NCBI RefSeq assembly: GCF_022201045.2
Contig: NC_068558.1
Location: forward strand, 46,155,001 to 46,219,000
DNA from: Citrus sinensis
Taxonomy: Eukaryota; Streptophyta; Magnoliopsida; Sapindales; Rutaceae
Reading direction: 5' to 3'
Length of the DNA stretch: 64,000 nt
Position numbers and translations under genes: made by a program. The notes under the pieces were generated by a model. It was given only the letters and a program-made list of their open reading frames with translations, ran no database searches and was not told where the DNA came from. Positions within the stretch are counted from its first letter, which is position 1, and each line of letters starts with the position of its first letter. Shown in pieces: positions 21,241-34,388 of the stretch.

Positions 21241-23820
21241 GTTAATTAGTTTCTGAAGGTTTAATTTTCAAGAATATTTTGTTATAAGATACTATAATTA
21301 ATCTAATTGTAAAGGGACCAGGGTGAGCATATATAACTATGTAAAACAGTGGCAGGCATACAGCCACCAGATCTTTTTGCAATGGAAACAAAATCAACCA
21401 ATATATACAGTTTCTTGATTAAGTATATATTTACTCATTTATCCGTATATGATCATATAGATTCTTTGGCCATTAGTACTGTAACGAGTTTTTGGGTATA
21501 ACAGAATAAAATCTTATTTTTCTTATATGATTCATTTTCCCCAAATGCACATATAAGGATGTATAATCCATTAATCAAACTTTCTATACTTCTGTAAATT
21601 ATATATTATGATTAATTTTCTTTCCTCTCTAACTTAATTCACTTTCTAAAAAAGTTCAAACAAATGTAGATTATTCTTTATTGGCGAAAACAAAATTATA
21701 GAAATTATATTCATAATTAGGTCTAACTAGGTAGGTTTACAAAAAAATAATAAAATGCTATTAACTTTTTAAGAATTTTTTTTTAACATCGAGAAGATTT
21801 GCTCTTAAATCTTAAGAATAAACTCCAAACTTCTCATAGCATCCATCATAAGAGAGTTTGTCATGGCTCATCCACTAAGCAGTCGCAATTCATATTATAT
21901 ATACCAAGACAAGAAAAATATGAAGAAATAGGCTGGTAGAATGCATATCCTCTGCTTTTTGCTCTTTAAATGGATAAATCCCTTTGTTACTTTAATTACA
22001 AAGGGCGTGTATCAAAAGAAATAGGCTGGTAGAATCTTATCGACCAATAAGAAATGTACAAGTTTTCTTCATTTCGTCCAAAATTCATAAAAATTAGAAA
22101 AAAATATACTTACACCTAAGTTTGAAATTTTTTTAAATTTTAAAAAAAGATACATCAAGACTTCTTTTTTACCGTCATACCTTTTGAATATTGTAATTAA
22201 AAAATTAATTTAAAATTTTTTTAATTAATACAAATTTAATATAAATAATATAATGTAATATACATAATAGACTAATAATATTAATTTATTTTTAACATTT
22301 AAAATAATATTAAAATTTTAAATGGTTATAGTAATTTTAATAATATATTCATATATATTATAAAGATTTTAAATAAATCTTTGGGTTAAGTAGATTTTAC
22401 AATTAACATAATATCTTCCTATTAATAAGATTAAAATTATTTCTTACATAATATTCAAAATAATTTTAATTTTAATTTTTTATTTAATTTAATATTATGT
22501 TTCTATTTACTATTAATATAATAAAATAGATCTAATATATTGTAAAATATAAAAATATTAAATATTAAAATTATTTTAAAAATTATATATTATTATATTT
22601 ATTTGAATGCCATATTTTTACTTATTATAAAATTTTGAGGTCAATTTTTTAAAGTAAAAAAATATTATGGTCAAATAGAAGTTTTGTGTCCCTTATGAAA
22701 AACTTAAGGAGTTTTCGTAACTTTTTTTTCTAAATCTTGGAGGTTAGATTTCTTTTTTTTTTCTCTCTAAATTATCATTATCCGTGGTCCAACAGTTAGG
22801 CCTAAGAAAAAGACCCCACGTTGAGATTATGTTCCAAAATGGGGGGCTTAATAACGTTGATCTAATATTAAAGAAAACCAATTGTTTATTGATTGTAAAT
22901 TTGCAATACTTTATGTCTGGTCAAGGATGAAGAAGAAGAAAATTATAATAACCAGAAATCTAATTTAATAATGAGTGAAAATTAAGAACTTGCAAGTTGC
23001 TATTTCCAGATTTATCACATCTGTCCTTGGCAATCTTCCAGAGAGACCCACGCATCCATGACCTTCATCATCCAATAATATAGTATGTTTTATTTTTATA
23101 ATTATTTAATCAAGCGTATCTCCTAACCTTCGTCTTTTAAAATGTTATTTTAATCATGATACAGAAGGAAAAAAATAAAAATAAAAATCATGTAACCTGC
23201 ACTCTCACTAGGAACTTTCCAGCGTTCCATTACCTTCATTTTTCAGCAACTCAATATGTCCCACGATGTCCCACACAAGCTTGATTCTTGAATTTTAATA
23301 TTCAAATTCAACCAATCTTAGAACCACACTTCCAATTTCTTAATTTAAATATTAAGCATAATCGCTTCAAAAGTTCGGAATTAATTTCCCACCAAAAAAC
23401 AAATGAGTATGTGATATGTTGCAAATCAGCATTCTTGCATGTCCCATAAACGATTAGCCAAATGGCATACATGCATGCAAAGGATCATGGATGTTTCTTT
23501 CTTTTCAACCCTCTAAATTAATTATTTACTTAAAAAATTTTGGATAAAGTTTCGAACCTTTTAATTTCTATTCTTGCGGTAGTTGTCCAAGGAAACAAAA
23601 AAAGTACTCAATTCTTTTTCATATGAAGATTTTTTTTTTGTTTGTTTTTGTTTTCCCTCAAGGCAGTCAAGAGAAGAAGAAACGAGAGGGACAGAGCAGA
23701 TAAAAATATTAGAGCCTAAAAAGAAAACAGTCGCATCACCAACTGCCGCCCAAGCTTCTTATCTGGATAGGTTACTTAATTCTATTTTCTTATTCCAATT
23801 CAAAAGTACCCACTTCAATT
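21241..23820. other. AT-rich intergenic region
   Basis: No coding signal. 22100-22700 is extremely AT-rich and simple. Around 23640-23720 a purine-rich stretch with a short open frame has no recognisable product. Confidence 0.5.
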
Positions 23821-24267
23821 TTCTCTATATATACCTGCACGGGCGGCCCGTTTCATCAGCGTAAATTAAACAAACATCTCCGAACGTTCTCTTTGATAGA
23901 AATTTTCATCCGCTTTTATTGTTCTTGCCTTTGTTGTAAGCTAATCTTTCAGTGATCTCTCTTTACTGTGTCTATATTTGCTCAGTGTATCAAGAAACCT
24001 ACATTCCTATATAATTGTATATTCCAGTTATAGCTCAAATAATATAGTACTTAAAATATATTCGTACTTAAATAATTTCCTCTCACTCTGTAGATTTGAT
24101 AACATATATCAATATTTAAAGATTCAATTTCCGGAATCAGTTTTTTCTAAAAGCCCTTTATAAATCCTCTTCGCTGTTGGGTTTCTCGCATCAAAGTCTT
24201 GTTTTCTTGTCATATCTTTAAAAATTTTCTCAGTTGTTGCTCTGTTCTTTCTCTGTTTTCCCCTGTC
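23821..24267 (+). promoter_or_regulatory. Promoter and 5' UTR of stachyose synthase gene
   Basis: TATATATA at 23826-23833 fits as a TATA box about 440 bp before the ATG. The leader would be long (about 400 bases), or it may contain an unrecognised 5' UTR intron. The reading frame is open from 24199 but has no ATG before 24268. Confidence 0.45.
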
Positions 24268-27129
24268 ATGGCTCCCCCAAATGACCCTGCCAACGCACTA
24301 CTCACCAAACTCGCACCTAATAGACCGGAGAAACACATAGGCTTGTCCAATGGCAAGCTCTGTGTGAAAGGTTTTCCAGTTCTTTCGGATGTTCCAAGCA
24401 ATGTTTCTTTCACACCATTTTCTATCTCCAAATCATCTGATGCTCCACTTCCCGTGATTCAGGCTGTCCAGGCCAATTCTCACAAGGGCGGTTTCCTCGG
24501 CTTCAAAGCACAGGAACCGTCTGATAGGTTGATGAACTCCTTGGGTAGATTTAGCGGAAGGGATTTTGTGAGTATCTTTAGATTCAAAACATGGTGGTCC
24601 ACTCAATGGGTTGGGAATTCTGGTTCTGATTTGCAAATGGAAACCCAATGGGTTCTCTTAGATGTTCCTGAAACAACCTCTTATGTTATGATCATACCCA
24701 TTATTGAAAGCAGTTTTAGGTCTGCTCTTCATCCTGGCACTGATGGCCATGTCATGATTTGTGCTGAGAGTGGTTCTACTCGATTGAAAGCATCATCATT
24801 TGATGCTATCGCTTATGTTCATGTGTCTGATAATCCTTACAATATCATGAAAGAAGCCTGTAGTGCTCTTAGAGTTCATCTAAATACTTTTAGGCTTTTG
24901 GAAGAGAAACAAGTCCCGTCACTTGTTGACAAATTCGGTTGGTGCACTTGGGATGCATTCTACTTAACGGTAGAACCCGCCGGAGTCTGGCAAGGAGTGA
25001 AGGATTTTGTTGACGGTGGTATCTCGCCAAGGTTTCTCATCATTGATGATGGTTGGCAAAGCATCAACCGTGATGATGAGAATCCGAATGAGGATTCCAA
25101 AAATCTTGTTCTCGGTGGAGAACAAATGACTGCCAGGCTTCACAGGCTTGATGAATCTGAAAAGTTCAGAAAATACAAGGGTGGATCTTTGTTGGCCCCT
25201 AATGCTCCTTCATTTGATATTAAGAGGCCCAAGATGTTGATAAATAAGGCGATTGAACTTGAGCATGCTAACAAGGCTCGCGATAAGGCAATCCGATCCG
25301 GAGTCACTGATCTGTTTGAGTTTGATTCAAAGATTAACAACTTGAAAAAAGAATTGGAGGAGATGTTTGGTGGGGAGGAGAGTGGTAATAGTGTCAATGA
25401 AGGCTGTGGACGCTGTTCATGCAAGGCTGATAATTATGGGATGAAGGCTTTTACAAGAGATTTGAGGACTAGGTTCAAAGGATTGGACGATATTTGGGTG
25501 TGGCACGCTCTTTGTGGTGCTTGGGGTGGTGTAAGGCCAGGAACTACTCATCTGAACTCGAAGATCATTCCTTGCAATCTGTCTCCGGGACTTGATGGTA
25601 CAATGGATGATCTGGCTGTGGTCAAAATCGTTGAAGGTGGAATCGGCCTGGTTCATCCTTCTCAAGCTGATGATTTCTATGACTCCATGTACTCTTACCT
25701 TGCCCAGGCTGGCATTACTGGAGTCAAAGTTGATGTCATCCATGTATGTTTTCAAATTTACCAATTTTACACCCTAGTCTACTTTTTTACCCCTCTTGTT
25801 TATTAATGTATTTAATTCTTTATGATCATCAATACAGACTCTTGAATATGTTTCGGAAGAATATGGAGGCCGGGTTGAGCTAGGAAAGGCTTATTACAAA
25901 GGACTATCTAATTCCCTGAAGAAGAACTTCAAAGGAACTGGACTAATCTCCAGCATGCAACAGTGCAATGACTTTTTCTTCCTTGGAACGCGCCAGATAT
26001 CTATGGGAAGAGTTGGTAAGGAATTCTGAGCCAAATGCAATTTTAGTGAAGAGTTTCATTTTTCTAATTATATGAGTGGATTTATTGTTTGTTACAGGTG
26101 ATGATTTCTGGTTCCAGGACCCGAATGGGGATCCAAATGGAGTCTATTGGCTGCAAGGCGTTCATATGATCCACTGTTCCTACAACAGCTTGTGGATGGG
26201 CCAGTTCATACAGCCTGATTGGGACATGTTCCAATCTGATCATTGCTGCGCCAAATTTCATGCTGGTTCAAGAGCCATCTGCGGTGGTCCGGTATATGTT
26301 AGTGATTCAGTTGGGGGACATGATTTCGATCTCTTGAAGCAACTAGTTTATCCTGACGGTACCATTCCCAGGTGCCAGCACTTTGCTCTTCCAACCAGAG
26401 ACTGCCTCTTCAGAAATCCTCTATTTGACAAAAAAACCATTCTCAAGATTTGGAACTTCAACAAGGTATCATCATACTTCTTCCATTAATCTATTCTGTC
26501 TAAAAGTATTATCAGAAGACGACGGGCACTCATTTTTGACAAAAATTTTACAGTACGGAGGAGTGATTGGAGCTTTCAATTGCCAAGGAAGTGGATGGGA
26601 CATGAAGGAGCGAAGGATCAAGGGCTACGCAGAATGCTACAAGCCAGTTTCTGGCACTGTTCATGTTACCGATATCGAATGGGACCAAAATGCTGAGGCT
26701 GCACATTTGGGTGAAGCAGAAGAGTACATTGTCTATCTCAGCCAGGCCGACAAAATACACTTGGTGACTCCCAAATCCGAGGCAATTAAAATCACTCTCC
26801 AACCGTCGTCATTTGAGCTCTTCAACTTTGTGCCGATCAAGAAAGTAGGCCCCGGCATCAAATTTGCTCCTGTTGGGATAGCCGACATGTTCAACAACGG
26901 AGGAACAATAAGAGAATGGGCCCACTCCGAGTCCGGACCTGAGATTCGTGTCAAGGTTGAAGTCAAAGGAGGAGGAAATTTCTTGGCCTATTCAAGTGGG
27001 TCACCGAAGAAGTGTTACTTGAACGGTGCTGAGGTGGCTTTCGAGTGGATGCCAGATGGCAAACTGATCTTGAATGTTCCTTGGATTGAAGAGGCAGGCG
27101 GCATTTCTAATGTTGCTTTTCTCTTTTGA
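24268..27129 (+). CDS. STS: Stachyose synthase (GH36)
   Basis: Transfers galactose from galactinol to raffinose to make stachyose in the cytosol, as part of the raffinose-family oligosaccharide pathway used for storage, phloem transport and stress. Exons are 24268-25743, 25838-26015, 26098-26465 and 26554-27129. Introns are GT-AG with consistent phases, giving 865 residues, close to known stachyose synthases (about 850-880). GH36 motifs are clear: DKFGWCTWDAFY at 221-232, LIIDDGWQS at 257-265 and KVDVIH ending exon 1, with D489 the expected nucleophile. Exon 3 carries QSDHCCAKFHAGSRAICGG and YVSDSVG. An extra block of roughly 90 residues at about 306-395, with coiled-coil-like character, sits after the DDGW motif. 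That insertion separates stachyose synthases (Arabidopsis RFS4 type) from raffinose synthases. The ATG at 24268 is the first in frame. Assignment as stachyose rather than raffinose synthase rests on the insertion. Confidence 0.92.
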
Positions 27130-29500
27130 GGTTAAGGACTACTATGTTTGAACTTTAGTCAAGGGCGCCGGGCCGATTTTTAAGTATTTTAAACAAACTT
27201 TTTTTCTGGCTACTTGTAAGATTGTTATTGAACTTTGGAATGATGTAATTCATCCCTTAACTAGTTAATTAATAATTTTTCTTCTTTTAAAAAAAAGGTT
27301 TTGCATTTTTTACGTAAAGATTGCTTCCTTCCCCGTGGATCATATTAAGTGCAAGTTCCCATATATACTCATTTAATTTGATTCTTGTTTACACTAAAGC
27401 AATTTATTATTTGCTCTCTAATTAGCAAATTGTCGCAGTTGAAACTTGAAAGGATCAAGTATCTCAAGTTTTCTGCATTATCACCATCCCTCATGCGAAA
27501 ATATATTAAATTATATTTTATTTAAAATGTCACAGTCAAATACAAAGCAACTCTTCCCAATAAGTCCGAACATGAGAAACAGGGAGAGATTTGTCAAAGA
27601 AAAAGAAACATTTCTTTGGAAGAAAAAGAGAATCGCGTAATGAATTTTGCATCTCACATCATACATTATACAAAAAAAAATTTAGAATAATATCTGTAGA
27701 AATTAAGAAATATTATTACTCTATGCTTTTCTTCAAGATTTGGAGCCATTCCTGAAACTACAGGCTAGAACCTAGAATGTACTCTGACGGACTGAGAGCT
27801 TCTGGCGTATTTGCCAGTTACAAAAAGATGTAGTCTTAAGGTAAATCTAAACCTAAATCAAGTTGCTGCTTTACAATTAATGAAAAGTAAAGAATAAAAG
27901 CCAACTTTGGTTCTAGCTTCTAATGATGATCCATTTGAACTTAATAAAACATTATTAATGCACGAAGTTGGGTCATAGACGACGCTCACGGCACTAACTA
28001 GAATCTCAAAACCAGAAGGTTCTGAATTTGAGTCTCTAACTTGTTTCTGTACAAATCCAGTTATTGCTACAACATTCTTTTTCATTGGGACACTACTTAT
28101 GTGATACATATTCGGTTCATTAATTTGCTTTGTTGCAATATTTATTTATTGGAATTGAACTTCTTAAGAAAAAAAAAACAATAAAGAAAGAAAAATGGCT
28201 AGATGGATTTTACACTTTTTTTTTTTGTTGGTCGGTTACAAATGCTTTTGCAATAAACTTTTGACCAACCGCAATCCATCCGAGTTTTTTAGTTAGAAAT
28301 GCTGGATCTCAAAAGTCCAGTGGCCCTGCTCACAAATAATAACAAATCTTATCACCAGGATATCAGCTGCTGTTGTTTTAGCCCACGGGCTGAGGAGCGA
28401 GGACAAGACACGACAGCAGTTTCAAACATTAGAGAAAGTGACGAGTGTCCTGAAAATCAGGCCACAACAATTGCCTTACAAGGGCAGGAAGGATGATGAC
28501 ATGATGTGATTGTGACTTTTGTTCTTTCCTTTTAATTTAATTTCGAAAAAATTCAGATAAGGTCATATTGACACAGATAGTCTGCCGGTGACTGGTGTTT
28601 GAAAACATGTACAACATCCACAAAAAGAAAAAAAAAAGGAATTTAAATATGTGCATAAGCCTTACCTATAATTTCTTAAAAGGGAAAGCGTGTGAAGATT
28701 ATTTTAGTTTGATTTAACTCTTAGTAGATAATTGAAAATGTGTCACCCGCTGGTCTGATACAGACGTCGATGCAAGCTGCTCTCAACCTGTCGTACGCGG
28801 AGTTGTCAAAAATAAAACGTTTAACAACAAACAGAATAAACTAGAATTCATTGCCCACGTCGTTTTACGTTCAAAAGAACACGCCGTATGGCTGTGGTAA
28901 TTTTAATTTAATTTAATTTGCACCGACGAAGATACGAAGTTTCCAGTCGACACAACACCTGTGGAAATTGGATAAACCTTTCAAAAGAAAGAAAAAAATG
29001 TCGGCTTGTAGCACTTCAACATCCGGGAGTTTAATCCGTTAAAATGACAAAAAGCAAAAAAGTGATGTTTTAGAGTGACGAGTCTTTTGCTTGTGAAGAC
29101 GCGTTCAAGCGTTTCAACAGATTTTTTTTCTGTTTTAATAGTTTCTTTTTGGTCGGCCCAATAGTCATAGTTTCAACTTTCAAGTTGCCTCCATTTAAGC
29201 TGGCACAGGGGAAGGTTATTTGTGAAAAGAGGCTTAGAAGTTAGACCAGCAACAGCTTCTAACTAACAAGATAACGAACTAACCGTCCTTCAATATTTTG
29301 AACAAGATCTTGCTATGACTTTTGACGACTGTACGTATGAGTTGATGTAAGATGATAATATGTTTAACGTATGGATGGCCATGGTGATCTCGTGTTGCTT
29401 GATGCATATGGATGGACTGGATAATGATGCAATGTACATTGTCATGATTTTAAAGCGTTTTCCTTGTCAAACATTTTCTTAATCCTGCAATAATTTTTCT
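27130..29500. other. Intergenic region after stachyose synthase
   Basis: The first about 150 bp are the likely 3' UTR. Short open frames (for example 27858-28109 minus and 28299-28496 plus) have no recognisable product and no splice context. Nothing else is seen. Confidence 0.45.
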
Positions 29501-32500
29501 TTTTAGGGTTCTTTAACTTCAACTTTTTACTTTAGACCAAGACCTAACTCCACCAGTCAGTTAGCAATCTTACCAAGATTTAGTTTTGAGTTTAAGTATC
29601 ATGTATTTTGTGTAGGAGTGTTTAATTAATAAATTAAAAAAATCAACTTTTTTTTCTTAAATCATGACTTAAATTTTTATTCTTTCTATACATCCAATTT
29701 GATGGTGAAAATTTAAAGTTAAAACAGTAGCATTTAAGTTCTCATTCATTACCATCAGATTGGTGGATCCAACGGACCTAGAGGCTAGAGCTAAAAAGTT
29801 ACAGTCTCACTAGTTTTTGGTATGCTAGCACGGGCATGCAAATATATAGTTTCAACATACTAATCTTTAATATTTTCAAATCAATATTATTTGTGCTAAT
29901 TCTACCGGCAAGCAAAATTAGGCGATTGCATAAAGCTCCATTATCTTTTGAAACCCTTATATTTAATAGTAATGTAAAATTCTAAGATTCTTTTAAACTA
30001 TGGTCGTACATGATAAAAATTTTAAAAAGATCCACCAACCATTAGTTCTACAATACATTCTTTTTAAAACACTTCAGTGGTTTTTATTTTTATTTTTTAT
30101 TGAAATCTTAATAGATCTAAATTAATTTAAATTTTGAATAGAACTGAATGTTTGAATCTAAATGATATGTTTCTTTTTTTTTGTCTAAATTACTAAAAAT
30201 AAATATTAAGTTGTGTGTTTTTTAACTTAAAAAACTAATAATCAATTTTTTTTACATTTATACTTACAAATTATAAATGTTAAAAAAATAATAATTATCT
30301 CAAAAAATTTAAATGCGACAATATACTATCATAATATAAATTATGCTCAATTGAATAGAACCTTTTACATTCTAAATTAGTATATGTTAATCAATTTTAT
30401 TATACTTTATAATGTTTTTATATGAAAAATATTCAAAAAAAATTATATAAAAACATGAATATAAATAATGAAAATTTGAAGAAAATTAAAAGATAAAATA
30501 TTAATAATCTACCACTATATTTATCACAAGTTATACGAATGGGTAATAATACTAATTATTAAATTTTATTTAAGATAGATGAAAATTAATTAATTATATA
30601 GAGATATCTTGGAGAATATCTTTTAATGATATCATTTAAACTTTTTTAGATTAAGCAAAAAGTTAAAAAAATTAACTTAATGACTGAAAATTTTCATTAA
30701 GTTAAAATAATAAAGAAACTTAATAATTTAATTGATTAAAATTAAATCAATTAAGTTATTAAGTAAAAAAAAAAATCCTCTATTTGATTGTATTACTCTT
30801 AATGTTAGCTACCCATGTTAAGTTAGAAAACTTTTAGGAAGGCTCCACAATAACATTAAGGTTAATTGTATTTTACATATATAGCTATTAAGGTTAATTA
30901 TTAAACAAAAACAATTATATTTATTTAATAACATCAAAATATGAATTCATTAAATTTATTAATTTTTATCACTGAATAATAATTAAAATTACATCAATGC
31001 TTAATTTAATGAAATTTTATTTTTAATAACTAATTTAGATAGTTAATTTATGATAAAATATTCACTAATTTATTAATATAAAAAAAATAATTTAAAATTT
31101 TTGATAACTGTATATATTAAGTTATTAGTATTTACTTACACGAATAATTAAAACTTAATTAATTTCTTTCAAATAGTACGTTCAGTTAATAATATGACAT
31201 GTCATCTATGTACATGTCATATATCTTAAGAATTTATGAAAGACATGTCATACAATTTGTTTCTTATGAATTTAAATTAAACGCTAAGTTGACCTATTTA
31301 TTAACCTTTTTGAAAAATACAATTGATAATTATTAGATAAGAAAAAAATAATTAAATCTTAATCGTATATTACTATACACGTGTAGCATAAGATTATAAG
31401 GAGTTGAGTAAAGATCAGCTCAACACTAGATCCAAATATCTAAAAATCATATGTTTTCAATGAATTTGTGCAATGTCATCTATTTGATACATGCTAAAGA
31501 TTTATAATTATTTTCTCAGTTTTTCTTTTTTTTTAACCCTCGCCAAATTTAAATAACAAACTTTAGGAATGCATATGATTGTGTTGTACACTACTAATGT
31601 GCCTACTCATAAATATGATAAATTCTTTTATATTTTTTTTATTGATTATATATCTTTTATGTGATTTTGGTCATTATACAATCATAACAACTGCTACAAT
31701 ACAACTACTAAATAACCAAATAACTTTAGAAATCCCAACATCTATATCCTGACTTGAGTCCCAAAGTTAGGTGCCACCCTTCTATTTTCATAGCTTGTAA
31801 AATTATTTCACCACAATCTAATAAATAAATACCACATTAGTTGGAACTCATGTACATTTTTTTTAATATCTAAAATCTGAATTGTTATAAATTTTTCTAA
31901 AGTCTTAAGTGGATCTAAATATGAATGTTTGAATTATATATTTATTTATTTTTATATCTGAATATAAGTGACATCTTATTTATTTTTTTGAATAAAACAC
32001 ATTTTAAATATAATTATTTGACATTTATGTCTTTGTAAATTAAGATAATAAAAGGAATTAAGAAGACAGTCTTCTCCCTTTTAAAATGTAAGTGGAGTAG
32101 ACGTTTCTCGAATATTAGAGAGGGGAAAAATTTAAACAGTGCTATATAAGATTAAGATAATAAAAGGAATTAGGTTCTATAGTTTAGGAAATATGTATAT
32201 TCAATAGAGATATTTTAGAATATAATATTTATTTTTTATTTAGATTTTTTTATTAAGATAAAAAAAATTTACATCTTCTATTCAGATGTAAAATTGTAAA
32301 TGTTTAAAAATCAGACATAGGTTACAAAAAATAAAAAAAAAATTTTAAAAAATCTAAAATTAATGAAATTTTAAACTTCATAAATTTAACAAACATACCC
32401 TCAAATTGTATTTAACAAACAAAGCCTCAAATTGAGAATTAAATATTTAAAATACCTAACGATACTCCAAAATAACTAGCCAACTTTTTTCAACATTCAT

Positions 32501-32717
32501 AAACTACAGAAATCTGAGTCTCAAGCTGGCCTTTATTAATAAATTAACTCATCACTACATTGGTACCCTATAATAATAATAACCATCACCTCACTACAGA
32601 AAAGTGTATTAACCTCACGCCATATGAAAATTGTAAAAACATTTCAAGAAAGAAAAGGAAAAAAAAAATGTTGCCACAAATATGATCATGGACTGAGCAA
32701 TAAAATTCAGACAACAG
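29501..32717. other. Very AT-rich intergenic region
   Basis: Long runs of A and T, no coding signal and no tRNA-like fold noticed. An exact 21-bp direct repeat (TTAAGATAATAAAAGGAATTA) occurs at about 32040 and 32153. ACATGTCAT motifs cluster at about 31195-31260. Confidence 0.5.
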
Positions 32718-32787
32718 AAAGTGTACTAACATCCACAAAATCGCAGTGAATTAATGTACTTAATTCAGCATGGCCTGGCACGCATTA
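32718..32787 (+). repeat. 70-bp direct repeat, copy 1
   Basis: Copy 1 at 32718-32787 and copy 2 at 32910-32979 share AATCGCAG, GAATTAAT and TTAATTCAGCATGGCCTGGC with few changes. Between them are two shorter units of about 41 bp built around CATTAG, TAAA and CAATGTATTT. It lies 500-770 bp upstream of the E2-like gene. Origin unknown. Confidence 0.75.
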
Positions 32788-32909
32788 GATAAAAGGGTAG
32801 CAATGTATTTAATGTATGGCATCCATTAGTTAAAGGATACCAATGTATTTTTATCATGTTGGCGTTCATAATTTTATTGTATGGCATTCAACAAAATCAT
32901 GGCAATAAA

Positions 32910-32979
32910 AAAGTGGATTGACATCCAAAAAATCGCAGCGAATTAATTCATTTAATTCAGCATGGCCTGGCATACGTTA
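32910..32979 (+). repeat. 70-bp direct repeat, copy 2
   Basis: Second copy of the repeat at 32718-32787, 192 bp further on. It differs by scattered substitutions, such as GCAGCG for GCAGTG. Confidence 0.75.
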
Positions 32980-33485
32980 CAAGCTCAAAATTCATCTACT
33001 GTAAAAATCCATTACAAGCCTGCTATTTTTTCCATCAACTCCTTCAAACCTTTCACCAAGTTTTGAACAAATCAAGAAAGTATCCAACAGTATCTTCATC
33101 TAGAAATCATGAAGGAACTGAAAGAGATTCAATTAGCCAATTAGCCAGTGTGCTTCTACCAATTTGTTCATCAATGCACCCAAAAAGTATGCTTCCCTGT
33201 AGTCTAATATAGCGATAACCATTAGTAAGTTATAAATCAGATTCCATAAGGCTAAAAAGGTACATTGACTTTAAAAAGGACCCTAACAAATCACTAGAAA
33301 AGAAGTCTTTAACATTCTCTCATCAAGTCAAGATGTCCTATTTGTTTTCTTATTAGGGTAAGGATTGGCATTGACTTACAGTTTACCCAATATTCTAGCA
33401 GTATTAGGAATAGCTTGCTCTTGCTTAACCGGCCTTTTTTATTCACCGAAACCAAATTGCTGTTTTTACTCAAAATCCATCAATC

Positions 33486-34388
33486 ATGGATTATACTAAA
33501 ACTGAAGAGAAAATTATGTTTGGCGAAATTGAAGAGATCGAAGACATTATTGAGAAGAGGTTCAAAAAGTACAAGAACTTCGCTAGAATTCCAACTCATC
33601 TTTTGAACCAGAACCATCACTTCATCCACCACAAAACCATAAATATTAATCCCAAAAGTGAACTAGCAGAAAGAATTCACAAAGAATGGGAAATTCTGGA
33701 GAAAAACCTTCCAAGTTCTATTTTTGTTAGAGCTTCTGCAGAAAGAATTGACCTTATGAGAGCTGTAATAATCGGTTTGGAAGGTACCCCTTATTGTCAT
33801 GGCTTGTTCTTCTTTGACATATTCTTTCCTACCACTTACCCAGTTACGCCTCCGCTGATCTTCTATCATTCTTATGGATTTGATTTGAACCCAAATTTGC
33901 ATCGAGATGGACAGGTTTCTCTTGACCTTCTAACCATCAATGTCAGTCATAGCTGGTGGAACTGCAAGAGGGATTCAGACGAAAAGCAACAGTGGAATCC
34001 ACAGGAATCTAACATAATGCAAGTACTTGTCTCAATTCAACACAAGGTTTTGAATGCCAATCCATATTACTGTCACAAAGGGCACCCCCAGAAGAGTAAC
34101 AAAGAGGTTTTCAGGCTGAATTGCCAGGCCATGCTGGTTATGCTTCAACCTCATATGCAGTTCAAACAACCTCATATGCAGTTCAAACATCTCGTGCAAG
34201 GTCATTTCAGAAACCGGGCTCACCAAATACTTCAGATTCATAAAGCTGAGATGAAGCCTGATGACGATGAAGAAATGAACCAATTATTCATCAAACTTTT
34301 GAATGCCTTTGAAGATAATGGAGCATATTGTGGTCATTATTATCCCAAGGCATTAAAAGAAAGAAGATCCATCAGCAACCACAGATAA
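33486..34388 (+). CDS. E2-like (UBC) protein with Ser at the catalytic position
   Basis: A 300-residue protein in a single exon. It resembles the large plant E2 enzymes of the UBC23-26/PHO2 (BIRC6-like) group. A UBC fold spans about 60-220: an N-terminal helix (AERIHKEWEILEKNLP), FPTTYPVTPPLI at 114-125, NLHRDGQ just before the active site, and a WNP-type region followed by MQVLVSIQHKVLNANPYY. The expected active-site motif is VCLSLL, but here it is VSLDLL: residue 145 is Ser, codon TCT at 33918-33920, where Cys would be TGT. Ser cannot carry out normal E2 thioester transfer, so the protein is either inactive as an E2 or a non-catalytic variant. A 7-residue direct repeat (QPHMQFK twice, about 221-234) comes from a 21-bp duplication. 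No introns are seen, unlike the usual multi-exon relatives, so a retrocopy or truncated family member is possible. The open frame suggests it is not yet a plain pseudogene. Confidence 0.8.
   Translation: MDYTKTEEKIMFGEIEEIEDIIEKRFKKYKNFARIPTHLLNQNHHFIHHKTININPKSELAERIHKEWEILEKNLPSSIFVRASAERIDLMRAVIIGLEGTPYCHGLFFFDIFFPTTYPVTPPLIFYHSYGFDLNPNLHRDGQVSLDLLTINVSHSWWNCKRDSDEKQQWNPQESNIMQVLVSIQHKVLNANPYYCHKGHPQKSNKEVFRLNCQAMLVMLQPHMQFKQPHMQFKHLVQGHFRNRAHQILQIHKAEMKPDDDEEMNQLFIKLLNAFEDNGAYCGHYYPKALKERRSISNHR
34146..34187 (+). repeat. 21-bp in-frame tandem duplication in the E2-like gene
   Basis: Two exact copies of CAACCTCATATGCAGTTCAA plus A, at 34146-34166 and 34167-34187. They add seven residues in the C-terminal part of the UBC domain without a frameshift. 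Confidence 0.9.

Noticed and set aside
27858..28109. 83-codon minus-strand frame with a vaguely OB-fold-like sequence
   Set aside because: It briefly recalled aminoacyl-tRNA synthetase N-terminal regions, but no signature motif is present and no further exons were found.
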